A stretch of DNA of 64,000 bases, taken from CAVZTX01 sp963778375. GTDB lineage: Bacteria; Chloroflexota; Ktedonobacteria; Ktedonobacterales; Ktedonobacteraceae. Below, one piece after another: positions 44,411 through 54,016 of this stretch; position 1 is the first letter of the stretch; the number at the start of each line of letters is the position of its first letter. The stretch spans positions 1 through 64,000 of the forward strand of contig CAVZTX010000010.1 in the NCBI GenBank assembly GCA_963778375.1, given 5' to 3'. The position numbers were made by a program, and so were the translations under genes. The notes beneath the pieces are model-generated. The model searched no databases and was not told where the DNA came from. It worked only from the letters and a program-made list of their open reading frames with translations.

Positions 44411-45319
44411 TTACCTGCTTTGGCTACGTTTAAATCCTCCCGTTGCCCAGCGTATGGCAAATGACGTCAGAAGAATGAGCACGATCAGCACGAGCGCGCC
44501 CGCATAGGCCTGGTTGATCTGTGCCTGATAGGGACTCTCCGCGAAGTTGAAGATGCGCAGGGGAAGCGCATCCATAGGCTGGGTGATGTCAGAGCTAAAG
44601 AACGGGTTGCCAAAGGCGGTCATCAAGAGCGGAGCGGTCTCGCCAGCCACGCGGGCCATCGCCAGCACGATACCGGTGATGATACCGCTGCTCGCCGCTG
44701 GAATGACCACGCGCAGGATCGTACGCGACTCGGTCGCTCCAAGCGCGAGCGAGGCCTCGCGTAACTCCTTGGGCACCAGGCGCAGCACCTCCTCCGAGGT
44801 ACGAGCCACAATCGGGATCATGATAATCCCCAGGGCTATGCCGCCCGCTAGGCCCGAAAAGGACTGCTGGGGCACGACGATGAAAATCCAGGCGAACAAG
44901 CCGAAGATGATGGTCGGGATGCCGGTCAGCACATCGACCAGGAAGCGCACGCCCATCGCAATGGGTCCACGGCCTCCGAACTCAGAGAGGTAGATGCCGG
45001 TAAACAGGCCTAGTGGAATGCCGAAGAGCGAGGCCAGTCCCACCAGGATCAGCGACCCCTGGATCGAGTTCCCTAGACCACCCCCTGGTTCGCCGTTGGG
45101 CGTAGGAATCTTAGTAAACAGATCGATGTTGATGTAGGGAAGCCCCTGGCGAAGGATATACAACAGCAGGAAGAGCAACACGGCCACGGCAAACACTGTT
45201 GCCAGTAGCGAAAGGACAATGATGGCAATGTTGCTGACGCGCCGACGCGCGTCGTGCACGGTGCGCGTGGCCTGGAAAGGGTTAGCAGCTGGTTGCTGCC
45301 GTTCTACTATGACACTCAT
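44411..45319 (-). CDS. pstA: Phosphate ABC transporter permease PstA
   Basis: 302 residues, six predicted helices. The BPD-type EAA loop lies in EVLRLVPKELREASLALGAT, and the typical GGLGNSIQGSL and GIPTIIFGLFAWIF segments are present. It forms the channel with PstC in the inner membrane. Its ATG overlaps the pstC stop (ATGA), so translation is coupled. Confidence 0.94.
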   Translation of the reverse strand: MSVIVERQQPAANPFQATRTVHDARRRVSNIAIIVLSLLATVFAVAVLLFLLLYILRQGLPYINIDLFTKIPTPNGEPGGGLGNSIQGSLILVGLASLFGIPLGLFTGIYLSEFGGRGPIAMGVRFLVDVLTGIPTIIFGLFAWIFIVVPQQSFSGLAGGIALGIIMIPIVARTSEEVLRLVPKELREASLALGATESRTILRVVIPAASSGIITGIVLAMARVAGETAPLLMTAFGNPFFSSDITQPMDALPLRIFNFAESPYQAQINQAYAGALVLIVLILLTSFAIRWATGGFKRSQSR

Positions 45320-46293
45320 GTTGTCAGTCCTCCCAATCGGTGACCCATCCTGTAGATCAGGACGCGCGCAATGATATTGACGATTAACGTGATGATAAAG
45401 ACCAGCAGGCCGGCCTCGATGACCGCCGAGAAGAAGAGACCAGGAGTGGCTTCATTGAACTGGTTAGCGATAACGCTCGAGAGCGTGTACCCCGAATTGA
45501 AGAGGCTCGGGTTGATGGGCGAGGCCTGGTTGCCGATGACCATCGTGACGGCCATCGTTTCACCGAGCGCACGGCCTAGCGCCAGGATCACGCCGCCTGT
45601 AATACCGATGCGCGCGTAGGGAAGCACCGCGTGGCGGATCACCTCCCAGCGTGTCACGCCCAGCGCCAGCAGCGCCTCGCGCTGCGCGGTGGGCGTCGTC
45701 AGGATCACCTCGCGCGAGACGCTGGTAATCAAGGGCAGGATCATGATCACCAGGATGACTCCTGCGGTCAGGAGACTGAGTCCATGAAACGCTCCCTGGA
45801 AGAGCGGCAGGAAGCCCAGGTACCTCGCCAGCCAGGGCTCAAGCGTCGACTGCATCCAGGGGGCCAGTACCAGAAAGCCGAACAGCCCGTAGATGACGCT
45901 TGGCACAGCGGCCAGCAACTCCACGACGAACGCCAGGGGCCGCTTGATAGAGCGTGGACAGAAATCCACTAGAAAAATGGCCGTACCCACCCCAATGGGT
46001 ACGGCGAAAAGGATAGCGAAGGCCGAGGTCACCAGCGTCCCGAAAATGGCCGGGCCCACCCCAAACACATTGTGGACCGGATCAAAGGCCTGATTGGTGA
46101 GAAAATTGAAGCCGAACTGCTGAATCGTCGGCATCGAATTACTGATGAGGATCCATGCGACCCCCCCGATGATCACCACCACGAACAGGACGAGCAGCAA
46201 GGTGATCCCGCGAAAGATCGTATCACTGAGCCGACGATTGCCTAATCCGAGCAACCGCGCCACACTCCTTGTCCCAGGAAGGCTCTGTTGCAT
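45316..46293 (-). CDS. pstC: Phosphate ABC transporter permease PstC
   Basis: 325 residues with six helices; family segments LLAAVPSVIYGLFGFLVLAP and the EAA loop TPTAQREALLALGVTRWEV are clear. The start follows AAAGGAAAG. The 166-bp gap to pstS holds a hairpin that may reduce readthrough from pstS. Confidence 0.94.
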   Translation of the reverse strand: MQQSLPGTRSVARLLGLGNRRLSDTIFRGITLLLVLFVVVIIGGVAWILISNSMPTIQQFGFNFLTNQAFDPVHNVFGVGPAIFGTLVTSAFAILFAVPIGVGTAIFLVDFCPRSIKRPLAFVVELLAAVPSVIYGLFGFLVLAPWMQSTLEPWLARYLGFLPLFQGAFHGLSLLTAGVILVIMILPLITSVSREVILTTPTAQREALLALGVTRWEVIRHAVLPYARIGITGGVILALGRALGETMAVTMVIGNQASPINPSLFNSGYTLSSVIANQFNEATPGLFFSAVIEAGLLVFIITLIVNIIARVLIYRMGHRLGGLTT

Positions 46294-46403
46294 ACATTCC
46301 CACTTTCCTTTTTTGCGCCAGCATCGACGTCTCTATCCATCCCGAAGACCCTTTCCCCACTGTTCGCTCTTACCGAACGTACCTGGAAAAAGGCCTACAG
46401 GAG

Positions 46404-46426
46404 AGAGAGGGAAGCGACCCCTCTCT
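46404..46426 (-). terminator. Possible attenuating hairpin between pstS and pstC
   Basis: On the minus strand AGAGAGGG and CCCTCTCT pair around GTCGCTT. A CCTTTTTCC tract lies about 12 nt further on. The arrangement could let pstS be expressed above the permease genes. The spacing is not ideal. Confidence 0.35.
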
Positions 46427-46459
46427 GCTGCCGTAAGATAAGCTGACAGGACCATTCAG

Positions 46460-47578
46460 CTAGCTGACAATCCCTGTGTAGCACGACGAACTGCCGCAGG
46501 TCATTGACTTGATCTGTCCCTCACCTGCCGTCACAATGGCCGAAGGCAACTGTGCATAGTTGAGCGGAGTGGCGTACTGCTGGCCCTCGTGCGTCATCCA
46601 CCACAGCAGGTTCGCAAGGGCTTGCCCTTTGGCGGAGTTGGTCTGGTGCTGGTAGACGACCACCCACGAGAAGCCAGAGATGGGATAGGCTGCGTCGCCC
46701 GGAGCGTTCACGATGAAGAATTCTAGATTGGCGGGGATATTTGTCACACCGCCAGCGTCCGCCACAGCCCCAGCGATGGAGGGCAGCACCAATTTTCCAT
46801 TGGCGTTCTGGACGGCTGCGTAGGAGAGATTATTCGAAAGGACATACGCCAGTTCGACGTAGCCAATCGCGCCAGCCGTGCTTTTGACCGCCGCAGACAC
46901 GCCGGCATTGCCCTTGCCGCCAACGCCGACAGGCCAGTTGACGGTGGTGGCTGCTCCCACTTTTGAAGACCAAGTTGTACTCACCGCGCTGAGGTAATGC
47001 GTGAAGATGCCTGTCGTACCGCTACCATCGGAACGATGTACAGGAGTAATCGTCTCATGTGGGAGCGCTACGCCCGGGTTGGCGGTCTTGATCGCAGCAT
47101 CATCCCAGAATTTGGTCGTCCCGAGATAGATGCCAGCGATGATATCCGGTGTCAAATTGAGATGCCCAGAGATACCGGAGAGGTTATAGGACATGGCCAC
47201 TGCGCCAAGTGTGACCGGGACATGGATGATAGGCCCAGCTTTGCTCAGGGCTTGCTGCGCGGGTGTCAGAGGTGTATCCGTAGCGCCGAAGTCCACAGTG
47301 TGAGCGAGCAATTGATTAATACCCGCACCACTACCCACCGACTGGTAGTTGACGTTGACACCGCACTTGCTCTTTGGGTAGTTGGCTGGTGCGAACATCT
47401 GAGAGAACAGTGGGTTATCAAAGGTTGATCCCGCTCCGGTCAACCCTGAGACCGAGGGACAACTCGTGCTGGATGTTCCATTACCGCCTCCTGTGCTGTT
47501 GCTTCCACAAGCCGAGATAATGAGGCTAATTGTCATCGCTACTCCAAAAAGGAGCGTTATGCGTGATCGTTTCAACAT
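46460..47578 (-). CDS. pstS: Phosphate-binding lipoprotein PstS
   Basis: 372 residues from ATG 47578 (GAAGGAGGAATC upstream; an upstream in-frame start lacks a site). A lipoprotein signal with lipobox SACG (about residue 22) and a Ser/Gly linker lead to the periplasmic-binding fold: LTGAGSTFDNPLFSQMF, VDFGATDTPLT and SDGSGTTGIFTHYLS, the phosphate loop. It captures phosphate outside the membrane for PstCAB. The TTAAC repeat box lies about 120-140 nt upstream. Confidence 0.95.
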   Translation of the reverse strand: MLKRSRITLLFGVAMTISLIISACGSNSTGGGNGTSSTSCPSVSGLTGAGSTFDNPLFSQMFAPANYPKSKCGVNVNYQSVGSGAGINQLLAHTVDFGATDTPLTPAQQALSKAGPIIHVPVTLGAVAMSYNLSGISGHLNLTPDIIAGIYLGTTKFWDDAAIKTANPGVALPHETITPVHRSDGSGTTGIFTHYLSAVSTTWSSKVGAATTVNWPVGVGGKGNAGVSAAVKSTAGAIGYVELAYVLSNNLSYAAVQNANGKLVLPSIAGAVADAGGVTNIPANLEFFIVNAPGDAAYPISGFSWVVVYQHQTNSAKGQALANLLWWMTHEGQQYATPLNYAQLPSAIVTAGEGQIKSMTCGSSSCYTGIVS

Positions 47579-47694
47579 GATTCCTCCTTCTCCTATCAAG
47601 AAGTATGGTTTGGTGATATGGGATAGAACATAAATGAGTCTATCGTCTTCACTCTAACCGTACCATTCGTACATTAACCGTGCTTTATGGATAT

Positions 47695-47720
47695 GTTAAG
47701 CTGTGTTAAATCTCGGTTAA
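47695..47720 (-). promoter_or_regulatory. Pho-box-like direct repeats upstream of pstS
   Basis: Read toward pstS, TTAAC occurs three times with starts 11 and 10 bp apart (TTAACCGAGAT, TTAACACAGC, TTAACAT). The pattern matches the 11-bp repeats before the PHS transporter gene and is like PhoP/PhoB operators of other bacteria. The likely binder is the regulator at 41559-42305. Confidence 0.65.
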
Positions 47721-47796
47721 AACTTGCCCAGGGGATAGGAGAAGCAGAATTGTCCAAAAGCAACAAAAGCTCGAACTCTATAAAAGAGGGTAGCTC

Positions 47797-47826
47797 TTGT
47801 TGGGGTATGCTGTGAACATGTATAAT
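47797..47826 (+). promoter_or_regulatory. Promoter of the 79-aa protein gene
   Basis: TTGTTG, 18-bp spacer, TATAAT. The start point near 47833 would give a short leader containing GAGAGGAGGAAAGG before ATG 47856. Confidence 0.6.
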
Positions 47827-47855
47827 ACACCCCATTGAGAGGAGGAAAGGACATC

Positions 47856-48095
47856 ATGGCAGGCCAGGATCAAGTTAATCTTTTACGCCAAGGAAGCAAT
47901 GTTTGGCAACCTCTCATAGTTGATGGCAGAGCCATTGAAAGACACGAATATGCTATGTTTGAGGACTTGAGAAGGCGCTATCATTGGGTATTGCCAACGT
48001 CTCGCTATCAGGATACCTCAGACCTACTTGAATCCATTCAGGAATATGTTATCGAACCTGCTCAACAAAAGGCAAAAGAACTCGCAATGCAGTAG
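47856..48095 (+). CDS. Small protein of unknown function (79 aa)
   Basis: From ATG 47856, well placed after GAGGAGGAAAGG. Soluble and charged (IVDGRAIERHEYAMFEDLRR, then LESIQEYVIEP), with no recognised motif. Own promoter with a perfect TATAAT. It is convergent with codA. The good expression signals make a real gene likely. Confidence 0.6.
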   Translation: MAGQDQVNLLRQGSNVWQPLIVDGRAIERHEYAMFEDLRRRYHWVLPTSRYQDTSDLLESIQEYVIEPAQQKAKELAMQ

Positions 48096-48170
48096 GCGGA
48101 TGTGCAACGCCAATATCTACTCGAGCAGGAGCAAATATGTAGCTCGTATGAGTTGTTTACTACTATTCTC

Positions 48171-49460
48171 TTACTCCAGCTGGTAAGTGACTTCTGTTCC
48201 TTCGTCACCCTCATGTCTTTTAAGTACGCTTCTGGCTGGTGTTGTAGATGCTACTTCGCGCCCACTTTTGAAGACGTGCAAACGGGCGGGGATGAGGCGC
48301 AGTGCTTCAAATGCTGAGGGGGCGTTGAGAATGAGGAAGTCGGCGGGTTTGCCCTCTTCGATACCGTAGGTGTCGGCGATGCGCAGGGTTTTTGCGGCGT
48401 TGGTAGTGATGAGGTCGAGTATGTCGTTGATTTCTTCGTAGCCGCTCATATGACAGAGGAAAAGAGCTAGTTGGGCTGCGGCTAGCATATCGCCTCGACC
48501 CAGGGGAAACCAGGGGTCCATGATGGAGTCGTGACCGAGGGCAACGTTGACACCTGCCGCGAGCAACTCTTTGACGCGAGTGATGCCACGGCGCTTAGGA
48601 TAGGTATCGAAGCGGCCTTGCAGGACGACGTTATCAAAGGGATTGGCGATGACATTGACCTGGGCACGCGCGAGCAGGCGTATCAGTTTGAAGGCGTAGG
48701 CATTGTCGTAGGAGTGCATGGCGGTACAATGGCTGGCGGTAACCCGGCCCTGCCAACCTTGCTCAAGGGTATCAGCAGCCATGACCTCGGTAAAGTGAGA
48801 TTGCGGATCGTCGGTTTCGTCGCAGTGGCAGTCGATATCGCGGTTAAATTCTTTCGCCAAGGCGAAGGCGTAATGTACGTCTTCAACGCCCATGTCGCGA
48901 GTCGACTCATAATGAGGGATGCCGCCGACTAGATCGCAGCCCAGCTCCATAGCTCTACGCATCAGTTCGCGTCCATTGGGGAACGAGAGGATGCCATCCT
49001 GGGGAAAGGCGACGAGTTGCAGGTGACAGATATCCGCGACCTCTTCGCGTACCTCGATCAGGGCACGCAGCGCCGTCAGGTTGGGATCGCATACATCGAC
49101 ATGGCTGCGGATGTGCAAGGTGCCTTGGGCTACTTCCCAGCGAATCTCTTCAAGGGCGCGATTTTTGACATCCTCGATAGTCAGGCTCGGCTTGCGTTCA
49201 CTCCAGATCTGGATGCCTTCCAGCAGTGTGCCAGTGGAGTTGTAGCGTGGTTGTCCTACTGTAAGCACGGCATCGAGATGGACGTGTGCATCAATGAAGG
49301 GAGGTGAAATAAGCCGACCAGCGGCGTCGATCTCGCGTGTGGCATCGGCGTTGGGAAATTCAGCGGCAATGGCGGCGAAGTGACCATCCGAAATTGCGAT
49401 ATCGACGAGACCTTGACGGCGATGGAGCTGGACATGACGGATTAGCAAGTCGTAGTGCAT
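48171..49460 (-). CDS. codA: Cytosine deaminase-like amidohydrolase
   Basis: 429 residues close to E. coli CodA: metal ligands HVHLD (about 59-63), HCDETDD (about 214-220), SHCTAMHS and GHDSIMDPWFPLG (final aspartate). CodA converts cytosine to uracil; relatives take isocytosine, creatinine or other rings, so the exact substrate is not proven. It follows an NCS1 permease gene on the same strand, which supports a nucleobase role. Between them lies a hairpin at 49502-49535. Confidence 0.88.
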   Translation of the reverse strand: MHYDLLIRHVQLHRRQGLVDIAISDGHFAAIAAEFPNADATREIDAAGRLISPPFIDAHVHLDAVLTVGQPRYNSTGTLLEGIQIWSERKPSLTIEDVKNRALEEIRWEVAQGTLHIRSHVDVCDPNLTALRALIEVREEVADICHLQLVAFPQDGILSFPNGRELMRRAMELGCDLVGGIPHYESTRDMGVEDVHYAFALAKEFNRDIDCHCDETDDPQSHFTEVMAADTLEQGWQGRVTASHCTAMHSYDNAYAFKLIRLLARAQVNVIANPFDNVVLQGRFDTYPKRRGITRVKELLAAGVNVALGHDSIMDPWFPLGRGDMLAAAQLALFLCHMSGYEEINDILDLITTNAAKTLRIADTYGIEEGKPADFLILNAPSAFEALRLIPARLHVFKSGREVASTTPARSVLKRHEGDEGTEVTYQLE

Positions 49461-49501
49461 AAAGGTTCTTCTTTGCTAGCGATTTTAAGGAGATATAAAA
49501 T

Positions 49502-49535
49502 GGCAGGCCTGTGGTACAGGTACAACCAGCCTGCC
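49502..49535 (-). terminator. Hairpin between NCS1 permease and codA
   Basis: GGCAGGC and GCCTGCC pair around a 20-nt loop that itself contains TGTACC/GGTACA. ATTTTATAT follows on the minus strand. A weak terminator or processing site. Confidence 0.45.
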
Positions 49536-49703
49536 TTGGGTGTAGCCAATAAGTAGGGTGCGAAAGGCCGATAATGCAGTTTAACAAAGTAACCTGGATA
49601 GGTGCTGGACTGGCTTAGGGACGATGGATTGACCCTTACAGTGAAGTTGTCCCTGTTCACGATACCCTGGCTATTTCATTCCAATTCATTATCGGCCTAC
49701 GGT

Positions 49704-51161
49704 TTACCTGACCTCCAGTTCTCCACGTGGGCTGCTGTTGAGTTCAACCCGTCGCAGAATGAGGTAAGAGATAGCGGCAAAGACGACGCCTAATTCGAAG
49801 CCAACGTCCATGCCAAAGGGACCTACCAGTTTGCCAATTGGTCCAGTGTAGTACACCTGTGCCGCTCCCAGGACTACTCCAACCAGACCTAATGCCATGG
49901 AGATGATTGCGGCCCAACCAATTGGTAGTCGACTTGGGGTATTCCAGTCATCGACATTGTAGCGACCATGCCGGAACACAAAGTGCTCTAGCACCAGGAT
50001 GATGCCCCATGGCCCTAGCCAGTAGGCGATGATCAACATGAAGTTGGTCAAGGTTTCGTTGAAGTTCGATGCGGCGGGGAGGGCAATTGCTACGTAAAGG
50101 ACTGCTCCAATCAGTGTCCAGACGTAGCGTTTGACCCCCTGGAACCAACGGCCAAAGAGCTGCATTGTAAGCCCCAGGCTATAGTCGTTGGGGATATTAT
50201 TAGCCACCGTGCTGAGAGCCAGCAACACGATCAATAGATTGCCGAAGCCACCCAATGGCCCCAGAGCCTGAGCCATCAGTGTGCCACCTGTGCTCTGCTT
50301 CCAGCTCGTTAAGGCGACACCCAACACTTCCAAAAGCACACAAGGGATAAACACTCCCAGGAACGTTAGCCAGAAGACGCGCTGCGGCGGAGTATTTTCC
50401 GGTTGGTTGACGTTATAGTCGGCGGCATAGGAACTCCAACCTGTGGCGAAACCGTAGATGGATCCTCCAAAGGTGACGATGCCGGCGATCTCAGCCGCAT
50501 TCATAGCAGGGGTGGGAATGATGTGCATGTGAGGCGCGGCCACGATTAGCATAATCAAGAAGATGACAGCCATCGGTATCCAGGCAAAACGCTCATAGTG
50601 ATGTACGTAGCGGTAGCCATAGATGCTGACGAGGGTGGTCAGAATGGCAATGATCAGGATGCCTACTCCTCTAGCACCGATGCCATTGAGGGTAATGCCG
50701 ATGACATTGACATTGCATTTGTTTAAGGCATCAGGAGTGGTGCCACAGATCAAGGCTGCGACTAATTGCCCACCGACAATCACATTGACTGTTGACCAGC
50801 CAATGCAGGCAGCCACGTTGAAGACCGCCATGATCATAGCCCCCACCCATCCAAAGGAAAAACGAGAGATGGTCATCTGCCGCAGTCCTAGTCTGGGACC
50901 CAGCGTCGAAAAGAACGCTACAGGAAGCACACCTAACGCGTTGAAAATGATGATGACCAGGACGCTATCCCAAAAGCCCAATCCAAAGACGATATTGGCG
51001 AGCGAGCCTAGCGCAATGGTGGAGAGACACAGGTTAGCAGAGAACCACATGGTGAAGTTGTCGAGGATGCGTATGTGGGTACGTGTAGCAGGAGAGACTC
51101 GCTCAATTCCATGAGTCTCTACTCCACGTTCTTCTGGAATTGCTACAGTATCGGTTGCCAT
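49704..51161 (-). CDS. NCS1-family nucleobase permease, copy 1
   Basis: 485 residues from ATG 51161 (GAGGAG upstream), about twelve helices. Family marks: QMTISRFSFGWVGA, NVAACIGWSTVNVIVGGQL and NIPNDYSLGLTMQLFGRWFQ. It is likely a cytosine/purine:cation symporter feeding the deaminase downstream. It differs from copy 2 by an insertion of about 25 residues (CGTTPDALNKCNVNVIG) in an external loop, with two cysteines. Confidence 0.9.
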   Translation of the reverse strand: MATDTVAIPEERGVETHGIERVSPATRTHIRILDNFTMWFSANLCLSTIALGSLANIVFGLGFWDSVLVIIIFNALGVLPVAFFSTLGPRLGLRQMTISRFSFGWVGAMIMAVFNVAACIGWSTVNVIVGGQLVAALICGTTPDALNKCNVNVIGITLNGIGARGVGILIIAILTTLVSIYGYRYVHHYERFAWIPMAVIFLIMLIVAAPHMHIIPTPAMNAAEIAGIVTFGGSIYGFATGWSSYAADYNVNQPENTPPQRVFWLTFLGVFIPCVLLEVLGVALTSWKQSTGGTLMAQALGPLGGFGNLLIVLLALSTVANNIPNDYSLGLTMQLFGRWFQGVKRYVWTLIGAVLYVAIALPAASNFNETLTNFMLIIAYWLGPWGIILVLEHFVFRHGRYNVDDWNTPSRLPIGWAAIISMALGLVGVVLGAAQVYYTGPIGKLVGPFGMDVGFELGVVFAAISYLILRRVELNSSPRGELEVR

Positions 51162-51683
51162 TTTGTTGTTCTCCTCTTCGTAGTAAATAAATCCGTGAAC
51201 AATTCCGTGAGTTTCCTTGAAAGCCATTCCTCATACACTGTCCTCAGACCATACCGCTTAGTAGCACAGCCAGACTTCAGCTTAGGAGGAATGAAAGGAA
51301 GTTCCCTTGACTTCCATGTTCGCCGGTCGGACCTCATCTTTTCGGAGATGCCAGGCGCTTCAGAAGTTCTCCAGGCCTCTGAGGATTTCTTTGATATTAC
51401 ATTACCACAATTGGTGTACGGTGATATACACTGCGCGAAATGATTTAGATACACGAAGAATAGTATACAAGATAGATGCATGTATCTCAAGTATTCTTGG
51501 GGTGCAACAAACAAGCTAATAAAATTTGGTCACTACTCAGGCTATTTTCTTTAGTAATTCTGGCTGCTTCCCGGTGGGAAGCAGCCAGAATTACTTTTTG
51601 CTGGGGTGCGCGACTTTGCCGTTGTCAGCGACAGAGCCACACACCAATCTTATGAACTGTCCCGTCAACGGAAGATGGCACAA
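51162..51683. other. Gene-free stretch between the two NCS1 permease genes
   Basis: It holds a 43-nt perfect hairpin (51553-51595), and the part nearer the permease is long enough for a structured leader, though I recognise no riboswitch. A 50-codon plus-strand frame at 51290 starts too close to its AGGAGG and is not called. Confidence 0.4.
51553..51600 (+). terminator. Perfect 20-bp hairpin with U tract
   Basis: Two exact 20-bp arms (AGTAATTCTGGCTGCTTCCC and its complement) around GGT, followed by TTTTT on the plus strand. On the minus strand, in the direction of both flanking genes, it is followed by AAAG and not T. The stem can end transcription arriving from the left; its role for minus-strand transcripts is unclear. 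Confidence 0.6.
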
Positions 51684-53072
51684 CTATCGTCCATTCAGCG
51701 TCAGTTCGATGCGGCGTAGGAAGTAGTAGGCGATGCCGGCAAAGATGACACCCAGTTCAAAGCCAATATCCATTCCATAGGGAGGATTGAACAGATGGGC
51801 AATGGGACCAACATAGTAGAGCTGCGCGGCTCCCAAAAGCACTCCTCCTAAGCCGATAATAAAGGAAACGATGGCAGCCCACCCAATGGGAAGCTTGCTA
51901 CGAGTATTCCAATCATCGACATTGTAGCGTCCGCGACGGAAGACAAAGTTTTCCAGGGTCAGGATGATGGCCCAGGGGCCTAACCAGTAAGCAATGATTA
52001 ACATGAAGTTGGACAGCGTTTCATTAAAATTGCCTGAGGCTGGTACAGCGATAAGCACGTAGATTACGGCAGCAATCAAAGCCCACACTGCACGGTTGAT
52101 GCGTTGGAAGGGCCTGCCAAGAACTTGCATTGAGAGCCCCAGGCTGTAGTCGTTCGGTATATTAGTGGCAACAGTACTCAGCGCGAGAAAGAACAGCATG
52201 AAGGTTCCAAAGCTTCCCAGAGGCTTAGCGGCCGCAGCTAAAAGATCACCGCCACCCAGTCCCTTGTAGGCAACCGACAAAACCATACCAACTATCTCTA
52301 AAACAACACAGGGTATGAAGACTCCCAGGAAGGTCAGCCAAAAGAGTCTATTTGCGGGCGTTTCTTCCGGTTGATTCACGTTATAGTCGGCAACCTCAGA
52401 AGCCCAACCGGTCGCATACCCGTAGATGGCACCGCCGAAGGAGACAAAGGACGCTATTTCTGCTATGTTCAGAGCAGGTGTAGGAACGAAAGACAACTTT
52501 GGTCCTGCAACTACCAACAGGATGAAGAAAATGATGGCCATCGGTATCCAGGCATAGCGTTGATAGCGGTGAATGTAGTTGTATCCATAGATACCCAAAA
52601 GCGTCGTCAATATTGCAATGACGAGAATGCCTACTTGTTCGGGAATCGCTCCTCCACTCAATGCTGCAACCAACTGCCCACCCACAATAATGTTGACGGT
52701 GGACCAACCAATGCAAGCCGCGACATTGAAAAGCGCCATGATCTTCGCACCGGTCCAGCCAAAGGAGAAACGTGAGATAGTCATCTGGCGCAGTCCCAAC
52801 TTAGGGCCAAGTGTAGCAAAGAAGGCAACGGGAAGAGAACCAAGCGCGTTAAAAATGAGGATCGCAAACACGCTATCCCAAAATCCTAGAAAAAAGACTG
52901 AGTTGGCTATAGCGCCAAGGGCAATGGTAGAAATCACCAGATTGCTTGAAAGCCACATGGTGTGGTTATCGAAAATACGAAAGTGCGTACGAGTTTGTGG
53001 TTCAACACGTTCAATACCACGTGATTCAATGCCTCGTTCAAGTTCTGGAACGTCAATGGTGTCGGTTGCCAT
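51684..53072 (-). CDS. NCS1-family nucleobase permease, copy 2
   Basis: 462 residues from ATG 53072 (TAGGAGGATCC upstream). Same helices and motifs as copy 1 (QMTISRFSFGWTGA, NIPNDYSLGLSMQVLGRPFQ) and similar N-terminal phrase GIERVEPQTRTHFRI, so a tandem duplication that has diverged. A TATAAT at 53183-53188 on the minus strand may be its -10 box. Substrate presumably a pyrimidine or purine base. Confidence 0.9.
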   Translation of the reverse strand: MATDTIDVPELERGIESRGIERVEPQTRTHFRIFDNHTMWLSSNLVISTIALGAIANSVFFLGFWDSVFAILIFNALGSLPVAFFATLGPKLGLRQMTISRFSFGWTGAKIMALFNVAACIGWSTVNIIVGGQLVAALSGGAIPEQVGILVIAILTTLLGIYGYNYIHRYQRYAWIPMAIIFFILLVVAGPKLSFVPTPALNIAEIASFVSFGGAIYGYATGWASEVADYNVNQPEETPANRLFWLTFLGVFIPCVVLEIVGMVLSVAYKGLGGGDLLAAAAKPLGSFGTFMLFFLALSTVATNIPNDYSLGLSMQVLGRPFQRINRAVWALIAAVIYVLIAVPASGNFNETLSNFMLIIAYWLGPWAIILTLENFVFRRGRYNVDDWNTRSKLPIGWAAIVSFIIGLGGVLLGAAQLYYVGPIAHLFNPPYGMDIGFELGVIFAGIAYYFLRRIELTLNGR

Positions 53073-53355
53073 CCGATGGATCCTCCTAATCGAAAATACT
53101 GTCATGGGTTACACGTTAAGAGAAACGCGCCTCTCCTCCCATACGGAAGGGTTGTCCTGCAAGTTACACAAATTTCGTCCAGATTATACCCTTTTTTGTT
53201 GATTAGGGGATGTTCTCTGGTACATTATTACCATTTTGTTGAATGCATTCTTGATTATTTGATATCCTTATTAAGGTTTCCTGTTTGTATTGAGATATGT
53301 AGATGAATAGATGTGTAGTTCCTTGTCCAGGGAGTAGTAAAGAGAGGCCATCTTC

Positions 53356-54009
53356 ATGAATAGCAACATTATTCCCAACCTACTTGATGTGTCACTTTGT
53401 CTTGTAGCCCTTTTTATTTCAGTGCGATCTTTCGACATTTATTCTCGTTCCGGTCAATTTCGTGTGTTCATACTAGGTTTATCGATGGCTCTTGTATCAC
53501 TCTCTGCTGCTGCTGATTTCACTTCAAGTTATGTCAGGGCCATTCCCCTGCATACAGAATGGTTTTTGTACATTGGTCAAGCGGTAGGGTTCTTGTTTAT
53601 TTTGCTCAGCCTGGTGCAGAGTTCTGATAAGTATCTGCGTAGCCTTATGCGTTTGAATATCGCGGCTTTCGTTCTCCTCCTGATTTTGTTGCTTCTGTCA
53701 CCTGCCCTTCCAAAGATGGATATCGTGACACAAACATTGCTTAATCTCACGCGTTTCATCGTCTGTCTGCTCATCTTTTTCGTTTACTTCACTACGAATA
53801 TGAGCAAGCCAACACGCTTTAGCATTTTCATGAGCATCTCGTTTTTCTTTTTTACTATGGACTATTTAATGACTGCAGAACACAACTTCTATTTCCAGGT
53901 TGTGAAACAGAGCCTGGCTAGTTCCAATCTCAACCTTGCGCTAGCACTGGCAGATGTTGCTGGTGTAATAGCTCTCGTTTTGCTGGTTGGCGCAGTGTCA
54001 TGGGAGTAA
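53356..54009 (+). CDS. Multi-pass membrane protein of unknown function
   Basis: 217 residues, six to seven hydrophobic helices with short loops (LLDVSLCLVALFISVRSF, FLYIGQAVGFLFILLSLV). Layout resembles 7TM sensor modules, but no signalling domain is attached. It is convergent with an orphan receiver gene 7 bp away. Not recognised further. Confidence 0.65.
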   Translation: MNSNIIPNLLDVSLCLVALFISVRSFDIYSRSGQFRVFILGLSMALVSLSAAADFTSSYVRAIPLHTEWFLYIGQAVGFLFILLSLVQSSDKYLRSLMRLNIAAFVLLLILLLLSPALPKMDIVTQTLLNLTRFIVCLLIFFVYFTTNMSKPTRFSIFMSISFFFFTMDYLMTAEHNFYFQVVKQSLASSNLNLALALADVAGVIALVLLVGAVSWE

Positions 54010-54016
54010 GGATTTG

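Noticed and set aside
51162..51552. Riboswitch in the leader of NCS1 permease copy 1
   Set aside because: The leader is long enough, but none of the conserved cores I know (TPP, purine, PreQ1, guanidine) could be matched by eye.
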